From Rhizobium subbaraonis (GTDB lineage Bacteria; Pseudomonadota; Alphaproteobacteria; Rhizobiales; Rhizobiaceae): DNA of 64,000 nucleotides. The translations under genes were made by a program, and so were the position numbers. The stretch is taken from assembly GCF_900220975.1 (NCBI RefSeq), contig NZ_OBQD01000017.1, forward strand, positions 1-64,000, given 5' to 3'. Shown here piece after piece: positions 37,840-48,702 of this stretch. Positions within the stretch are counted from its first letter, which is position 1, and each line of letters opens with the position of its first letter. The notes under the pieces are model-generated. The model saw nothing but the letters and a program-made list of their open reading frames with translations, searched no databases and was not told where the DNA came from.

Positions 37840-40800
37840 TCAGCTGCACCCGCTCGTCGCGCCGCAGGTGTCGCACTTCTCGCAGGTGCCGTTGCGCACC
37901 ATCGTGAAGTTCTGGCACTCCGAGCACATGTTGCCGGTATACCCTTGCGCGATCGAGCGCATGCGGCGTTCGTTCTCCACCTTCTTGGCCTCCGCCTTGG
38001 CTGCGGCCGCGTCGGCTGCTGCCTTGTCGGAGAAGAGGGCGGTGACGGACTGCTGGCTTTCGGTCGCGACCTCTTCGGAGATCTCTTCCGCAATCTCTTC
38101 GGCCAGTTCGGCGGCGCGTTCCTCGTAGTCGCGCTTGAAGGCGACGATTTCCGAGGTCGAGATGGCGGTGGCCGTTTCCAGCTTGCGGGCGGCGTTGCCG
38201 GCAAAGGCGGTGACGTTGCCGCCGCCGGAAGCCTTGGCGGGAGCCGCCGTCGCCGCGCCCTTCGGTTCGCCGAGCTGACGCTCGCCGCCGGAGACGAGCG
38301 TCGGCTTGTAGCCGCGGGTCCAGCCGGTCGAGACGAGGTTGGTCTTGCCCTCCTGGATGCCCTTGCCGAGCGCGGTGTTGCCGAAGTCGGAGGTGTCGAC
38401 ATGGGCGAGGTCGTGGCGGCCGAGATAGGAGACGGCGAGTTCGCGGAACACGTAGTCGAGGATCGACGTCGCGTTCTTGATCGCGTCGTTGCCCTGCACC
38501 ATGCCGGCCGGTTCGAACTTGGTGAAGGTGAAGGCCTCCACGTATTCTTCGAGCGGCACGCCGTATTGCAGGCCGAGCGAGATGGCGATCGCGAAGTTGT
38601 TCATCATCGCCCGGAAGGCAGCACCCTCCTTGTGCATGTCGATGAAGATCTCGCCGAGGCGGCCGTCACCGAATTCGCCGGTGCGCAAGTAAACCTTGTG
38701 CCCGCCGACGACGGCCTTCTGGGTATAGCCCTGGCGGCGGTTCGGCAGCTTCTCGCGCTCGCGGGTGACGCGCTCGATGATCCGCTCGACGATCTTCTCG
38801 GTCACGGTGACGGCCTGGGCGGCGGCCGGTGCTGCGACCAGTTCCTCGACCGCATCCTCGTCCTCCTCGTCCTCGATCAGCGAGGCGTTGAGCGGCTGCG
38901 ACAGCTTGGAGCCGTCGCGGTAGAGCGCGTTGGCCTTCAGCGCCAGCTTCCACGACAGCATGTAGGCGTTCTTGCAGTCCTCGACGGTCGCCTCGTTCGG
39001 CATGTTGATCGTCTTGGAGATCGCACCCGAAATGAACGGCTGGGCGGCCGCCATCATGCGGATGTGGCTTTCGACCGAGAGGTAGCGCTTGCCGATCTTG
39101 CCGCAGGGGTTGGCGCAATCGAAGACGGGCAGGTGCTCCGCCTTCAGGAAGGGTGCGCCCTCCAGCGTCATCGCGCCGCAGACGTGGATGTTGGCGGCCT
39201 CGATGTCCTTGCGCGAGAAACCGATGTGCTCGAGCAGGTTGAAGCTCATGTCGGCAAGCTGGGCGTCGGTGACCTTCAGCGTCTCCTTGAGGAAGTCGGC
39301 GCCGAGCGTCCACTGGTTGAAGACGAACTTGATGTCGAAGGCGGCCTTCAGCGCTCCGTTGACGGCGGCGATCTTCTCGTCCGTGAAGCCCTTGGCCTTC
39401 AGCGAGCCGGGGTTGATGCCGGGCGCCTGGTTCAGGTTGCCGTGGCCGACCGCATAGGCCTCGATCTCGGCGATCTGGGCTTCCGAGTAGCCGAGCGTGC
39501 GCAAGGCTTCCGGGACGGCGCGGTTGATGATCTTGAAATAGCCGCCGCCGGCGAGCTTCTTGAACTTCACCAGGGCGAAGTCGGGCTCGATGCCGGTGGT
39601 GTCGCAGTCCATCACGAGGCCGATCGTGCCGGTCGGCGCGATCACGGTCGTCTGGGCATTGCGATAGCCGTGCTTTTCACCGAGGGCCACGGCCTGGTCC
39701 CAGGCCGCCATGGCATGGACGATCAGGTCCTGGTCGGGGCAATCATCGTGGACGAGAGCCACCGGGGCGACCGACAGCCTCTCGTAGCCGCTGCTCTCGC
39801 CATAGGCTGCGCGGCGGTGGTTGCGCATCACCCGCAGCATGTTGTCGCGGTTTGGCGCAAAGCCCGGGAAGGTGCCGAGCTCGCCGGCCATCTCGGCCGA
39901 GGTCGCATAGGCGACGCCGGTCATGATCGCCGTGAGCGCACCGGCAATCGCCCGGCCCTCTGCCGAATCATAGGGAATGCCCGACGACATCAGCAGGCCA
40001 CCGATATTGGCGTAGCCGAGGCCGAGCGTGCGGTATTCATAGGAGAGTTCGGCGATCTGGCGGCTCGGGAACTGCGCCATCATCACCGAGACTTCCAGCA
40101 CGATCGTCCACAGGCGGACGGCATGCTCGTAGTCGGCGATGTTGATGTTCTTCGTCGCCGCATCCTTGAATTGCAGAAGGTTCAGCGAGGCGAGGTTGCA
40201 CGCCGTGTCGTCGAGGAACATGTATTCCGAGCACGGGTTGGAGGCGCGGATCGGGCCGGCCGCCGGGCAGGTGTGCCAGTCGTTCATCGTCGTGTTGAAG
40301 TGCAGGCCCGGATCGGCGGATGCCCAGGCGGCGTAGGAGATCTGCTCCCAAAGGTCGCGCGCCTTGAGCGTCTTCATCACCTTGCCGTCCTTGCGCGCGG
40401 TCAGGTTCCAGTCGCCGTCGTTCTCCACGGCGCGCAGGAAGTCGTCCTTCAGCGAGACCGAATTGTTGGAGTTCTGGCCGGAGACGGTGAGATAGGCTTC
40501 CGAATCCCAGTCCGTGTCGTAGGTCTTGAACTCGATGTCCTTGTAGCCCTGCTTGGCGAACTGGATGACGCGCTTGATGTAGTTTTCCGGAACCTGGTCC
40601 TTCTTGGCGGCGCGGATCTCGCGCTTCAGCGCCGGGTTCTCGTTGGGGTCGAAGCAGGCGTCGTTGTCGGCGGCGCAATTGATGCAGGCCTTCATGATCG
40701 CCTTCAGGTGGGTGGCGACGATCTTGGAGCCGGTGACGAGGGCCGCCACCTTCTGCTCTTCCTTGACCTTCCAGTTGATGTAGGCCTCGATGTCGGGATG

Positions 40801-41658
40801 GTCGATGTCGACCACGACCATCTTGGCCGCGCGGCGCGTCGTGCCGCCCGACTTGATCGCGCCGGCCGCGCGGTCGCCGATCTTCAGGAAGCTCATCAGG
40901 CCGGAGGAGCGGCCGCCGCCGGAAAGCTTCTCGCCTTCGCCACGCAGGTGGCTGAAGTTGGAGCCGGTGCCGGAGCCGTACTTGAACAGGCGTGCCTCGC
41001 GCACCCACAGGTCCATGATGCCGTTCTCGTTGACGAGATCGTCCTCGACCGACTGGATGAAGCAGGCATGCGGCTGCGGGTGCTCGTAGGCCGACTTGGA
41101 CTTCGTGAGCTTGCCGGTGAACGGGTCGACATAGAAGTGGCCCTGGCCGGGACCGTCGATGCCGTAGGCCCAGTGCAGGCCGGTGTTGAACCACTGCGGG
41201 CTGTTGGGCGCGACGCGCTGGGTGGCGAGCATGTAGGCGAGCTCATCCTTGAAGGCGGACGCATCTTCTTCGGATGCGAAGTATCCGCCCTTCCAGCCCC
41301 AGTAGGTCCACGTCCCGGCGAGACGGTCGAACACCTGCCGTGCGTCGGTCTCCGAGCCGTAGCGCTCACCCTCGGGGAGCGCCTTCAGGGCTTCGGTGTC
41401 GGCGACGGAGCGCCACAGGAAGGAGGGGACGTCGTTCTCCTCGACCTTCTTCAGCCTGGCCGGCACGCCTGCCTTGCGGAAATACTTCTGCGCCAGGATG
41501 TCGGCTGCGACCTGGCTGAACTGCGCGGGGACGTCGATGTCGGCGAGCCGGAAGACGATCGAGCCGTCCGGGTTCTTGATCTCGCTGGTGGCCTTGCGGA
41601 ATTCGATCTCTGCATAGGCCGATTGGCCCTGCTTGGTGAAGCGACGTTCTATGCGCAT
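37840..41658 (-). CDS. nrdJ: Adenosylcobalamin-dependent (class II) ribonucleoside-diphosphate reductase
   Basis: This enzyme makes deoxyribonucleotides and needs vitamin B12. The start at 41658 gives 1272 aa ([20 protein letters not shown]); the longer open frame up to 41811 is not supported. The N-terminal domain, the barrel region ([20 protein letters not shown]) and a C-terminal zinc-ribbon-like tail with several CxxC pairs ([17 protein letters not shown]) are complete. A tandem NrdR box lies 123-169 bases upstream, which points to repression by NrdR. Confidence 0.95.
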   Translation of the reverse strand: MRIERRFTKQGQSAYAEIEFRKATSEIKNPDGSIVFRLADIDVPAQFSQVAADILAQKYFRKAGVPARLKKVEENDVPSFLWRSVADTEALKALPEGERYGSETDARQVFDRLAGTWTYWGWKGGYFASEEDASAFKDELAYMLATQRVAPNSPQWFNTGLHWAYGIDGPGQGHFYVDPFTGKLTKSKSAYEHPQPHACFIQSVEDDLVNENGIMDLWVREARLFKYGSGTGSNFSHLRGEGEKLSGGGRSSGLMSFLKIGDRAAGAIKSGGTTRRAAKMVVVDIDHPDIEAYINWKVKEEQKVAALVTGSKIVATHLKAIMKACINCAADNDACFDPNENPALKREIRAAKKDQVPENYIKRVIQFAKQGYKDIEFKTYDTDWDSEAYLTVSGQNSNNSVSLKDDFLRAVENDGDWNLTARKDGKVMKTLKARDLWEQISYAAWASADPGLHFNTTMNDWHTCPAAGPIRASNPCSEYMFLDDTACNLASLNLLQFKDAATKNINIADYEHAVRLWTIVLEVSVMMAQFPSRQIAELSYEYRTLGLGYANIGGLLMSSGIPYDSAEGRAIAGALTAIMTGVAYATSAEMAGELGTFPGFAPNRDNMLRVMRNHRRAAYGESSGYERLSVAPVALVHDDCPDQDLIVHAMAAWDQAVALGEKHGYRNAQTTVIAPTGTIGLVMDCDTTGIEPDFALVKFKKLAGGGYFKIINRAVPEALRTLGYSEAQIAEIEAYAVGHGNLNQAPGINPGSLKAKGFTDEKIAAVNGALKAAFDIKFVFNQWTLGADFLKETLKVTDAQLADMSFNLLEHIGFSRKDIEAANIHVCGAMTLEGAPFLKAEHLPVFDCANPCGKIGKRYLSVESHIRMMAAAQPFISGAISKTINMPNEATVEDCKNAYMLSWKLALKANALYRDGSKLSQPLNASLIEDEEDEDAVEELVAAPAAAQAVTVTEKIVERIIERVTREREKLPNRRQGYTQKAVVGGHKVYLRTGEFGDGRLGEIFIDMHKEGAAFRAMMNNFAIAISLGLQYGVPLEEYVEAFTFTKFEPAGMVQGNDAIKNATSILDYVFRELAVSYLGRHDLAHVDTSDFGNTALGKGIQEGKTNLVSTGWTRGYKPTLVSGGERQLGEPKGAATAAPAKASGGGNVTAFAGNAARKLETATAISTSEIVAFKRDYEERAAELAEEIAEEISEEVATESQQSVTALFSDKAAADAAAAKAEAKKVENERRMRSIAQGYTGNMCSECQNFTMVRNGTCEKCDTCGATSGCS

Positions 41659-41780
41659 GGTCCGTTGTCCCTTTGGTTGTCGCGCCACCCGTGGCCGGGG
41701 CGCGAATATCCACGTCCGGCCGCGGTTCTTCGCAGCCAGCTCAAATTCTTCACTCTGTTCGGGAAACCCGTTCTCGCGGC

Positions 41781-41827
41781 ACCCTGTATCTTGTGCTGAG
41801 CATTGCTGCAAACACTAAATATAGTAT
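41781..41827 (-). promoter_or_regulatory. Tandem NrdR boxes upstream of nrdJ
   Basis: Two 16-base sites match the known NrdR consensus acaCwAtATwtwGtgT: 41812-41827 with 14 of 16 positions and 41781-41796 with 12 of 16. Their starts are exactly 31 bases apart, the three-turn spacing typical of NrdR sites. They sit 123-169 bases before the nrdJ start, in the expected promoter area. Confidence 0.75.
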
Positions 41828-41949
41828 TAACAGCTTCTTTACGCCAGTCTTTTGGCTGCTCCTGCCATCAGAAAATAGTGCGCAAAAACCTCCCCTGCGG
41901 CCGGTGCTTCATCCACCTCGACGCATGGTCACAAAACGCATTTTTTTGA

Positions 41950-42132
41950 TTGAAGGGCTCGGACTTACAAACTCTCGCGCCCTGCCGCAGTTGCAGCGTG
42001 GAAACCATTAACGACATGGCACCCGATTCCGTCAAGGGGTGGTTTATGACGGATTTGTGGACGCTAGATGTTGTGTGCTCTGCCTGTGGAAAATGGGGAC
42101 ATGTGGTAAATGCTGGAATTCCAGCCGGTTGA
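41950..42132 (+). other. Possible 60-aa zinc-ribbon-like open frame
   Basis: An open frame from TTG 41950 would encode two CxxC pairs (CRSC and CSAC followed by GKWGH) 28 residues apart, like a zinc ribbon. It starts directly after a stop codon and has no ribosome site, so it may be chance. Four DnaA-box-like TGTGG sequences (42056, 42085, 42102, 42164) overlap it. The rest of the 640-base stretch 41829-42468 shows no other gene. Confidence 0.2.
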
Positions 42133-42172
42133 GGTGCCGCGCTTGAAGCTTACGCCAATCAGTTGTGGAGAA
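42056..42172 (+). promoter_or_regulatory. Cluster of four TGTGG sites (DnaA-box-like)
   Basis: TGTGGACGC (42056), TGTGGAAAA (42085), TGTGGTAAA (42102) and TGTGGAGAA (42164) share one orientation within 117 bases; two match TGTGGATAA at 8 of 9 positions. nrd genes of some bacteria are controlled by DnaA, so this near-nrdJ cluster may matter, or it may be chance or coding bias. Confidence 0.25.
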
Positions 42173-42468
42173 CCCAAGAAATAAGGGGGCAAAATTAAGG
42201 GTAGTTTGCGACCTCTCTGCCACAGCGCGATTGTCACATGCTTGCCATGGGACAGCGGATGTGGTTGCGGCGGCCCGCCGCTTACACCTTGAGCCCTGCT
42301 ACCCGCCCGAATATCCGATGGGTGCCTTTACAAAGCCGCTTTTTGCAAGAACAACCTAAATTAGGAGTATGTCGATTGTAACCGCGGCGCACGCCGCGCT
42401 AGCATCGGCTATGGCGTGCGGATTGTGTTGGAGTTGCCGGCCCGTTCACATGCTGAATGGGAGGCTAC

Positions 42469-45249
42469 ATGGCTGCAGGCATCAGGTCGGTTCCGACGGG
42501 CAATCCATATATCGACGGTATTCTCTACGGCACGCAGTGGAGCGGCCGGATCACCTACAGCTTCCCGGATGCGATTTCGGACTACGGGGCAGACTACGGC
42601 CACCCGGTCACCGGCTTCAGCGCCGTCGGCAAGCAGCAGAAAGACGCGGTCCAGTCGATCCTGGAGGGGAAGGTGACCTCCGGCACCGCGCCGTTCACAT
42701 ACGGCTCCTTTTCGCAGATCTCCAATGTGCAGTTGGCGCTCGCTGCGGATCCCGCCGGAAAGTCCGATATCATGGTCGGGCAGGCGGACCATATCGACGG
42801 CGCGAACCTGCCGACCGCAGAAGTGCTGACCTTCGTCGGCACCACCGGCAAGACATCCGACGGCGACCTCTGGTTCGGCAATGATTATGCCGGTACGTTC
42901 AGCGATTACCGCAAGCCGCAGCTCGGTACCTACGCCTGGCTCACCCACATCCACGAGATCGGCCATGCGCTCGGCTTGAGCCACGGTCACGATGCCGGAA
43001 CGGATATCGACGGCTTCAAGCTGGCGCTGCCGCAGGATCGCGACGGCATCGAATTCTCCGTGATGACCTATCGCTCGTTCCTCGGGGGCATGGTGGCGCC
43101 CTATTCGGCCGAGGAGTACGGGTCGCCCCAGACGCTGATGATGAACGACATTGCCGCCATCCAGCATCTCTACGGCGCGAATTTTTCCACCAATGCCGGC
43201 AACACCGTATACAGCTGGTCACCCGAAACCGGCGAGATGTTCGTCGACGGTAGGGGGCAGGGGGCGCCGGGCGACGGCAAGGGGGGCGCTGCCAACCGCG
43301 TCTTCCTCACCATCTGGGACGGTGGCGGCAACGACACCTACGACTTTTCGAACTACGATCAGGACGCCTTCATTGACCTCGCACCAGGCAGTTGGTCGCT
43401 CGTCTCCCAGTACCAGCGCGCGCAACTGGGCTACACGGCGCGGGCAAACGGCAACGTCTACAACGCCCTCCAGTACGCTGGGGACGCCCGCTCCCTGATC
43501 GAAAATGCCAGGGGCGGCTCGGCGAAGGATGACATCGCCGGCAACGCCGCGAACAATCGGCTCTACGGCAATGACGGCAACGACATGCTGACGGGCCGTT
43601 CCGGCAACGACCGGCTGTCCGGCGGCAACGGCAACGACATCCTCTATGGCGACAACCGCGCCGGCAAGGCCTATCTCGGCCCTGGCGTTTTCTTCGAACC
43701 GGGCGGATTGCGGCATGACACGCGCGCATCCGCGCTGTCGTTGGACAAGGCGATCGGCATGCGCCAGGACCCCAATATCCAGCATTCGGACACCAACCCC
43801 ACGGTCAAGGTGTCGGGCTCCGGCGACTGGAGCATGGATTTCTACTCATTCGCCGTGCGCGCGGCGGGACAGTTGATCCTCGATACCGACGGGACGATGG
43901 ATTCGCACCTCCAGCTGATTGACAGCCGAGGCAACATCCTGACGCAGAACGAGGATTCCGCCTCGGACCCCGGTGACGAGGGCTACGGCTTTCAGAGCTT
44001 CATCTCCTATACGGTGACGAAGCCGGGGCTCTACTACGTTCGCGTTTCGCTCTACCCGGGCGACGGTGTGCTGCCTGCCGGCGCCAGCTACACCCTGAAC
44101 CTGACACTGCCTAATCCCGTCGAAGCTGATACGCTTGCTGCGGGCGACGACATCCTGAACGGCGGCGCGGGAAAGGATGTGCTCTTGGGCGGTGCCGGCA
44201 ACGACACCTATGTGCTGGGGGCCGGGCGTGACACGGTGATAGACAGTGCGGGCATCGACACGATCACCTCCATGATTTCCCGCTCGCTGGTGGCCCATCC
44301 GGCGATCGAGAATCTGCGGCTGCTCGGGACGGGCGGCCTCACGGGGCGCGGCAATGCGCTGGACAATGTCATTACCGGCAATATCGGCAACGACCTGCTT
44401 GACGGCGGCGCCGGGCGCGACACGCTCATCGGCGGCGCGGGCGACGATACCTATGTGCTGGGAGCGGAAAAGGACAGGATCGCGGACAGCGCGGGGCAGG
44501 ACACGATCACATCGACGATATCCCGCTCGCTGACGTCCTATCCGATGATAGAGAAGCTGAGGCTACTCGGCGAGGGCGACACTCATGGTCACGGCAACAC
44601 GTCGAACAACACGATTATCGGCAACTCCGCCAACAATCTTCTGGACGGAGCCGGCGGCCGGGACCATCTGATCGGCGGCGCCGGCAACGACACCTATGTG
44701 CTGAGCGCCGGCTCGGACCGGGTCACCGACACGTCGGGCAGCGATACGATCACCTCGACGACCACCCGCTGGCTCGGCCATTACACCGGCATCGAGAACC
44801 TGACCCTGATCGGCGAGGCGGATGCAAAGGCCACGGGCAATGCGCTGTCCAATCGCATCATCGGCAACGGCAGCGACAACATCATCGACGGCCGCGCTGG
44901 CAACGATCACCTGATCGGCGGAGCGGGCAGGGACGACTTCGTCTTCTCCACCCGGCTGGATGCCGCGAAAAATGTCGATAAGGTGCTCGACTTTACGGTA
45001 GGCGAGGATCTGTTCCGGCTCGACAGTGACGTCTTTGCCGCGCTTGGCCCACACGGCATCCTCGCGGCAGGCGCTTTTGCCAGCAATAGTTCCGGCAACG
45101 CGCAGGACGCTCGCGACCGGATCATCTACGAGCGCGATACCGGCGATCTTCTCTACGATCCCGATGGTACCGCGAAGGGCGGCGCGATCCAGTTTGCAAA
45201 GCTGGCACCGCATCTCTCGCTGTCTCACAGCGACTTCTTCATCCTGTAG
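42469..45249 (+). CDS. Serralysin-type RTX metalloprotease
   Basis: The 926-aa product has an M10 peptidase domain with the zinc motif HEIGHALGLSHGH at residues 162-174 and a Met-turn near Met199 (SVMTYRS). RTX repeats, a bacterial pre-peptidase C-terminal-like domain (about 440-550) and three further RTX/beta repeats of about 87 aa each follow, ending DFFIL, a type I secretion signal type. There is no Sec signal. ATG 42469 with GGAGG 4 bases upstream is preferred over 42457. No inhibitor or transporter lies beside it. Confidence 0.9.
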   Translation: MAAGIRSVPTGNPYIDGILYGTQWSGRITYSFPDAISDYGADYGHPVTGFSAVGKQQKDAVQSILEGKVTSGTAPFTYGSFSQISNVQLALAADPAGKSDIMVGQADHIDGANLPTAEVLTFVGTTGKTSDGDLWFGNDYAGTFSDYRKPQLGTYAWLTHIHEIGHALGLSHGHDAGTDIDGFKLALPQDRDGIEFSVMTYRSFLGGMVAPYSAEEYGSPQTLMMNDIAAIQHLYGANFSTNAGNTVYSWSPETGEMFVDGRGQGAPGDGKGGAANRVFLTIWDGGGNDTYDFSNYDQDAFIDLAPGSWSLVSQYQRAQLGYTARANGNVYNALQYAGDARSLIENARGGSAKDDIAGNAANNRLYGNDGNDMLTGRSGNDRLSGGNGNDILYGDNRAGKAYLGPGVFFEPGGLRHDTRASALSLDKAIGMRQDPNIQHSDTNPTVKVSGSGDWSMDFYSFAVRAAGQLILDTDGTMDSHLQLIDSRGNILTQNEDSASDPGDEGYGFQSFISYTVTKPGLYYVRVSLYPGDGVLPAGASYTLNLTLPNPVEADTLAAGDDILNGGAGKDVLLGGAGNDTYVLGAGRDTVIDSAGIDTITSMISRSLVAHPAIENLRLLGTGGLTGRGNALDNVITGNIGNDLLDGGAGRDTLIGGAGDDTYVLGAEKDRIADSAGQDTITSTISRSLTSYPMIEKLRLLGEGDTHGHGNTSNNTIIGNSANNLLDGAGGRDHLIGGAGNDTYVLSAGSDRVTDTSGSDTITSTTTRWLGHYTGIENLTLIGEADAKATGNALSNRIIGNGSDNIIDGRAGNDHLIGGAGRDDFVFSTRLDAAKNVDKVLDFTVGEDLFRLDSDVFAALGPHGILAAGAFASNSSGNAQDARDRIIYERDTGDLLYDPDGTAKGGAIQFAKLAPHLSLSHSDFFIL

Positions 45250-45291
45250 GGATGCAGGACAGGGGACAGGGGAATGGCGGTGCGTGCGCCG

Positions 45292-45789
45292 TCAGCCGCG
45301 CGTGCCCTTGGCAATCGGTTCCTGGTAGGTGAAGCCCATGTCCCAGGGGAAGTAGATCCAGGTGTCCTGGCTGACTTCCGTGATGAAGGTGTCCACCTGC
45401 GGGCGTCCCTTCGGTTTGGCATAGACGGCGGCAAAATGCGCCTTCGGCAGCATGGAGCGCACCTGGGCTGCGGTCTTGCCGGTGTCGGTCAGGTCATCGA
45501 CGATGAGGATGCCTTCGCCGTCGTTCTGCAAAAGCTCCGGCGAGATACCCTTCAGCACGTGCATTTCGCCCTGTGACAGGTAGTCGTGATACGACGCTAC
45601 GCAGACGGTCTCGATCAGGCGGATGTTTAGCTCGCGCGAGATGATGGCCGCAGGAACCAGCCCGCCGCGGGTGATGCAAACGATCGCCTTCCATTCGCGG
45701 TCGTTGTCGGAAAGGCGCCAGGCCAGCGCGCGGGCGTCACGATGAAACTGGTCCCAGGAGACGGGAAAGGCTTTGTCGGGAAGCGACAT
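45292..45789 (-). CDS. gpt: Xanthine phosphoribosyltransferase
   Basis: Gpt salvages xanthine and guanine by joining them to PRPP. The 165-aa product starts [17 protein letters not shown] and has the PRPP-binding motif [13 protein letters not shown]. The gene converges on the protease gene with a 42-base gap. The length fits the E. coli-type enzyme. Confidence 0.92.
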   Translation of the reverse strand: MSLPDKAFPVSWDQFHRDARALAWRLSDNDREWKAIVCITRGGLVPAAIISRELNIRLIETVCVASYHDYLSQGEMHVLKGISPELLQNDGEGILIVDDLTDTGKTAAQVRSMLPKAHFAAVYAKPKGRPQVDTFITEVSQDTWIYFPWDMGFTYQEPIAKGTRG

Positions 45790-45925
45790 GGCAGGCTCCT
45801 ATCGCCGGCGGCCGGCAGAATTGCGGATAATTTCGCCTTTCTAGGGCATAAGATGCGCGAAGGGAAACGGAGCAGAACCGTTCCCCCTGCGCGATCCACA
45901 ATGAAACGTCGCAATTTCCGCGATT

Positions 45926-46768
45926 TCAGCGCGACATGATCGCCGGAACACGCAAATCCTTCAACATTGCGCTGGTTACGCCGCCGAACAGGCGATGGCG
46001 CAGCCAGGAATGGCTGAAGGCGCCCATCACGAGCAGGTTGGCGCCGGTTGCCGAGACCCGCCGGTTGATGACATGGGCCACCGTGTCGCCGTTCGAGCTT
46101 GCGGAATTCACGGTGACGTTGAGGCCGTGACGCGTCAGCGTCGAGGCGATCTCGGTTCCCGAAAAGGCGGCGTGCTGCGTGGCATCGTCATGGCCGTCCA
46201 CCGTGAAGATCTCGATCTCGCTGGCCTCCTTGAGAAGCGGCAGTGCATCGAAGACGGCGCGCGCCGATTCGCGCGTTCCGTTCCAGGCGATCAGCACGCG
46301 GCTGGGCGCTTCGGGACCCGCGACTGCGTCGGAGATCAGGCACAGCGGTCGGCCGCTTTCGTAGAGAAGGTCTTCGATGTCTGCGCGGGACGGGCCATCG
46401 CCTGCTGGATCGAGCTGGACGGCGACCACGATGTCGCTGCCGCGCGCGCTGTCGATGATGCCGCTGGCACTATAACCGGCGCTGCCGGTGAAAAGCCGCC
46501 ATTCATACGAGACGCCCGATCGCTGCGCCAGCGTGCGGAAGGTCGTCTCGATCGAGCGCGATACGGCCTGTGCCTGCGCCTGCTGCTCCATGATGGCGTT
46601 GGGATCGGGAAATTCCATCGGGGCGGCTATGGTGACGACGATCGGCGTCTCCGCATGCACGCCGATCACGTGGGCGCCGTGCCGCTCCGCCAAGGCGAGG
46701 GCGTGCTGCGTCACCTTTTCCGCGTCGTCCGCAGTGCTGAGCACAGCAGTAATGGTCTTGTAGGTCAT
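45926..46768 (-). CDS. Universal stress protein (tandem UspA domains)
   Basis: The start at 46768 (GGAG 6 bases upstream) gives 280 aa with two Usp domains, roughly 1-140 and 141-280. The second carries the nucleotide-binding pattern GATGANLLVMGAFSHSWLR (ATP-binding GxxGxN...S type). Such proteins respond to starvation and respiratory stress. No FixK/FNR box could be supported in the 217-base upstream gap. Confidence 0.87.
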   Translation of the reverse strand: MTYKTITAVLSTADDAEKVTQHALALAERHGAHVIGVHAETPIVVTIAAPMEFPDPNAIMEQQAQAQAVSRSIETTFRTLAQRSGVSYEWRLFTGSAGYSASGIIDSARGSDIVVAVQLDPAGDGPSRADIEDLLYESGRPLCLISDAVAGPEAPSRVLIAWNGTRESARAVFDALPLLKEASEIEIFTVDGHDDATQHAAFSGTEIASTLTRHGLNVTVNSASSNGDTVAHVINRRVSATGANLLVMGAFSHSWLRHRLFGGVTSAMLKDLRVPAIMSR

Positions 46769-46985
46769 GGCGATCTCCGGTTCGAACCCACGTTCTTTTG
46801 CAAGGCGCCGGGCCATGCGGTCACGGTGCCGTAACGCCTTGAAATTCTGAGATGATCTTTTCCCCAAATCGCCCCTTATTCAAGCGCAATCCGCGGACGT
46901 GACCATCGAAACGTTCAAAACCCTGCGATGTCAGGCCGCGTGGATTCAATCTAGGGCGCGCCGGCACAATCGGCGTTGACGCCGA

Positions 46986-47741
46986 TCAACCCGCAGCCTT
47001 CGCCGCGGCGATATCGGCGATCATGGCGAGCACGTCCCGCTCGGCCGCAGCCGCCGGCGCCTCGTTTCGGCTTCGGATGACGATCTCGGTCGAGAACCGG
47101 TTTCCGTCGTAGCGCGGGTAGGAGCCGATCGAAGTCTCCGGGTGCGCCTGCTGGATCGCCGACAGCCGGGATCCGATATCGCCCTCGCCGAACGGCGAGG
47201 CGACGCTGCGCGAGAGCACGGGCGCACCGGTCTCGAGCGTGGGCAGCAGCACGTCCAGCATGGCGACGAACACCTGAGGCACGCCGGCCATGACGTGGAC
47301 GTTGCCGATGATAAAGCCCGGCGCGGTCGAGACGCTGTTGGGGATGTGCCGCGCGCCGACCGGCATCCGCGCCATGCGCTGGCGGGCCTCGTTGAATTCG
47401 ACGCCACGGCGGGCATACATGGCGCCGAGCAGTTCCATCGCGTCTGTGTCGTGCGTGCAGGGCACGCCGAAGGCCTTTGCGACCGCGTCCGCCGTGATGT
47501 CGTCATGCGTCGGGCCGATACCGCCGGAGGTGAAGACGTAGTCGTATCGGCTGCGCAGGGCGTTCAGCGCCTCGACGATCATCTCCTCCTCGTCGCCGAC
47601 GATGCGCACTTCCTTGAGGTCTATGCCGGCGAGGAAGAGCATGTCGGCAAGGTGGCCGATGTTCTTGTCCTTGGTTCGTCCCGACAGCAGCTCGTCGCCG
47701 ATGGCAAGCATGGCGGCGGTGATGATTTTCGCTGAACCCAT
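46986..47741 (-). CDS. CinA-type molybdopterin-binding domain protein
   Basis: The 251-aa product starts [27 protein letters not shown], the MoCF domain start found at the N terminus of CinA; the C-terminal nicotinamide-nucleotide amidase domain is absent. It may act in ADP-ribose or nucleotide metabolism, but no activity is certain. AGGAG lies 8 bases before the ATG at 47741. The frame runs further upstream without support. Confidence 0.85.
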   Translation of the reverse strand: MGSAKIITAAMLAIGDELLSGRTKDKNIGHLADMLFLAGIDLKEVRIVGDEEEMIVEALNALRSRYDYVFTSGGIGPTHDDITADAVAKAFGVPCTHDTDAMELLGAMYARRGVEFNEARQRMARMPVGARHIPNSVSTAPGFIIGNVHVMAGVPQVFVAMLDVLLPTLETGAPVLSRSVASPFGEGDIGSRLSAIQQAHPETSIGSYPRYDGNRFSTEIVIRSRNEAPAAAAERDVLAMIADIAAAKAAG

Positions 47742-47914
47742 TGAAAAATCTCCTGATGCGGGATGGCCGGCTGCTGCGACACAATGACTGTCAATCGAAT
47801 GTGAACAGTCTGTTGCTCGGCAAGCCGCTGGCGTCATGGCTCTCTCTGCTACATCTTCGCGCCGACCGCAATCAAGCGGAAACGCTGCAATCAAGACGCG
47901 ACAGGAGATTTGAA

Positions 47915-48514
47915 TTGGCAAGAGTTCTGGTTCTCTACTACTCGGCCTACGGCCATATTGAAACGATGGCCAATGCCGTGGCCGAAGGTGCGAAGTCCGC
48001 CGGCGCGGACGTCGTCGTCAAGCGCGTACCGGAGCTCGTGCCCGAAGAAGTCGCCAAGGCGTCGCACTTCAAGCTCGATCAGGCCGCCCCGATCGCGACG
48101 GTCGAGGAACTTGCCGAATACGACGCGATCATTGTCGGCGCCGGCACGCGCTTCGGCACGGTTGCCTCGCAGATGCGCAATTTCTGGGACCAGACGGGTG
48201 GTCTCTGGTTCAACGGCAAGCTGGTCGGCAAGGTCGGCTCCGTTTTCACCTCGTCGGCGACCCAGCACGGCGGCCAGGAATCCACCATCCTCGGCTTCAT
48301 CCCGACGCTGCTGCACCACGGCATGGTCGTCGCAGGCCTCCCCTATGCGTTCCAGGGCCAGATGGGCGTTGACGAGATCAAGGGCGGCTCGCCCTACGGC
48401 GCCTCCACCATCACCGACGGCGACGGCTCCCGTCAGCCTTCGGCAGTCGAGCTCGATGCCGCCCGCTTCCAGGGCGCGCACGTCGCCAAGCTGGCCGCCA
48501 AGATCGCCGGCTGA
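47915..48514 (+). CDS. wrbA: NAD(P)H:quinone oxidoreductase WrbA
   Basis: WrbA is a flavodoxin-like FMN enzyme that reduces quinones by two electrons and limits oxidative stress. The start is a TTG at 47915: AGGAG lies 7 bases upstream and the frame then gives the family start M(A)[14 protein letters not shown] and 199 aa. The FMN-binding pattern and [19 protein letters not shown] block are intact. It diverges from the CinA-type gene. Confidence 0.93.
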   Translation: MARVLVLYYSAYGHIETMANAVAEGAKSAGADVVVKRVPELVPEEVAKASHFKLDQAAPIATVEELAEYDAIIVGAGTRFGTVASQMRNFWDQTGGLWFNGKLVGKVGSVFTSSATQHGGQESTILGFIPTLLHHGMVVAGLPYAFQGQMGVDEIKGGSPYGASTITDGDGSRQPSAVELDAARFQGAHVAKLAAKIAG

Positions 48515-48538
48515 AACGCATCGGTGGCATAATCGGGG

Positions 48539-48573
48539 AAGGGCGCGGCCGGTATGGCGCGCCCTTTCTCGTT
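48539..48573 (+). terminator. Terminator after wrbA
   Basis: A 9-bp stem (48539-48547 with 48558-48566) with a 10-base loop, followed by an interrupted T-run. It lies 24 bases after wrbA and faces the convergent amidohydrolase gene. Confidence 0.55.
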
Positions 48574-48702
48574 TGAGACGACTTGGAATTCAGCGGCGTT
48601 CGGCACGTCACGAAAGACTGACGTACGGGAAACCGCCAGTCGCCAGCGGGCACGTCCGGGCGTGAGTGATTCGCACTTCGCTGGTGGCTCTGCCAGATTG
48701 CT

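Noticed and set aside
41659-41780. Cobalamin riboswitch upstream of nrdJ
   Set aside because: No B12-box-like sequence was found in the leader; NrdR control is better supported.
37762-41799. Very long (1345 aa) open frame opposite nrdJ
   Set aside because: It mirrors the codon pattern of nrdJ; the protein is low in recognisable motifs. nrdJ is certain.
46769-46985. FixK/FNR site upstream of the universal stress protein
   Set aside because: No TTGA-N6-TCAA dyad was seen.
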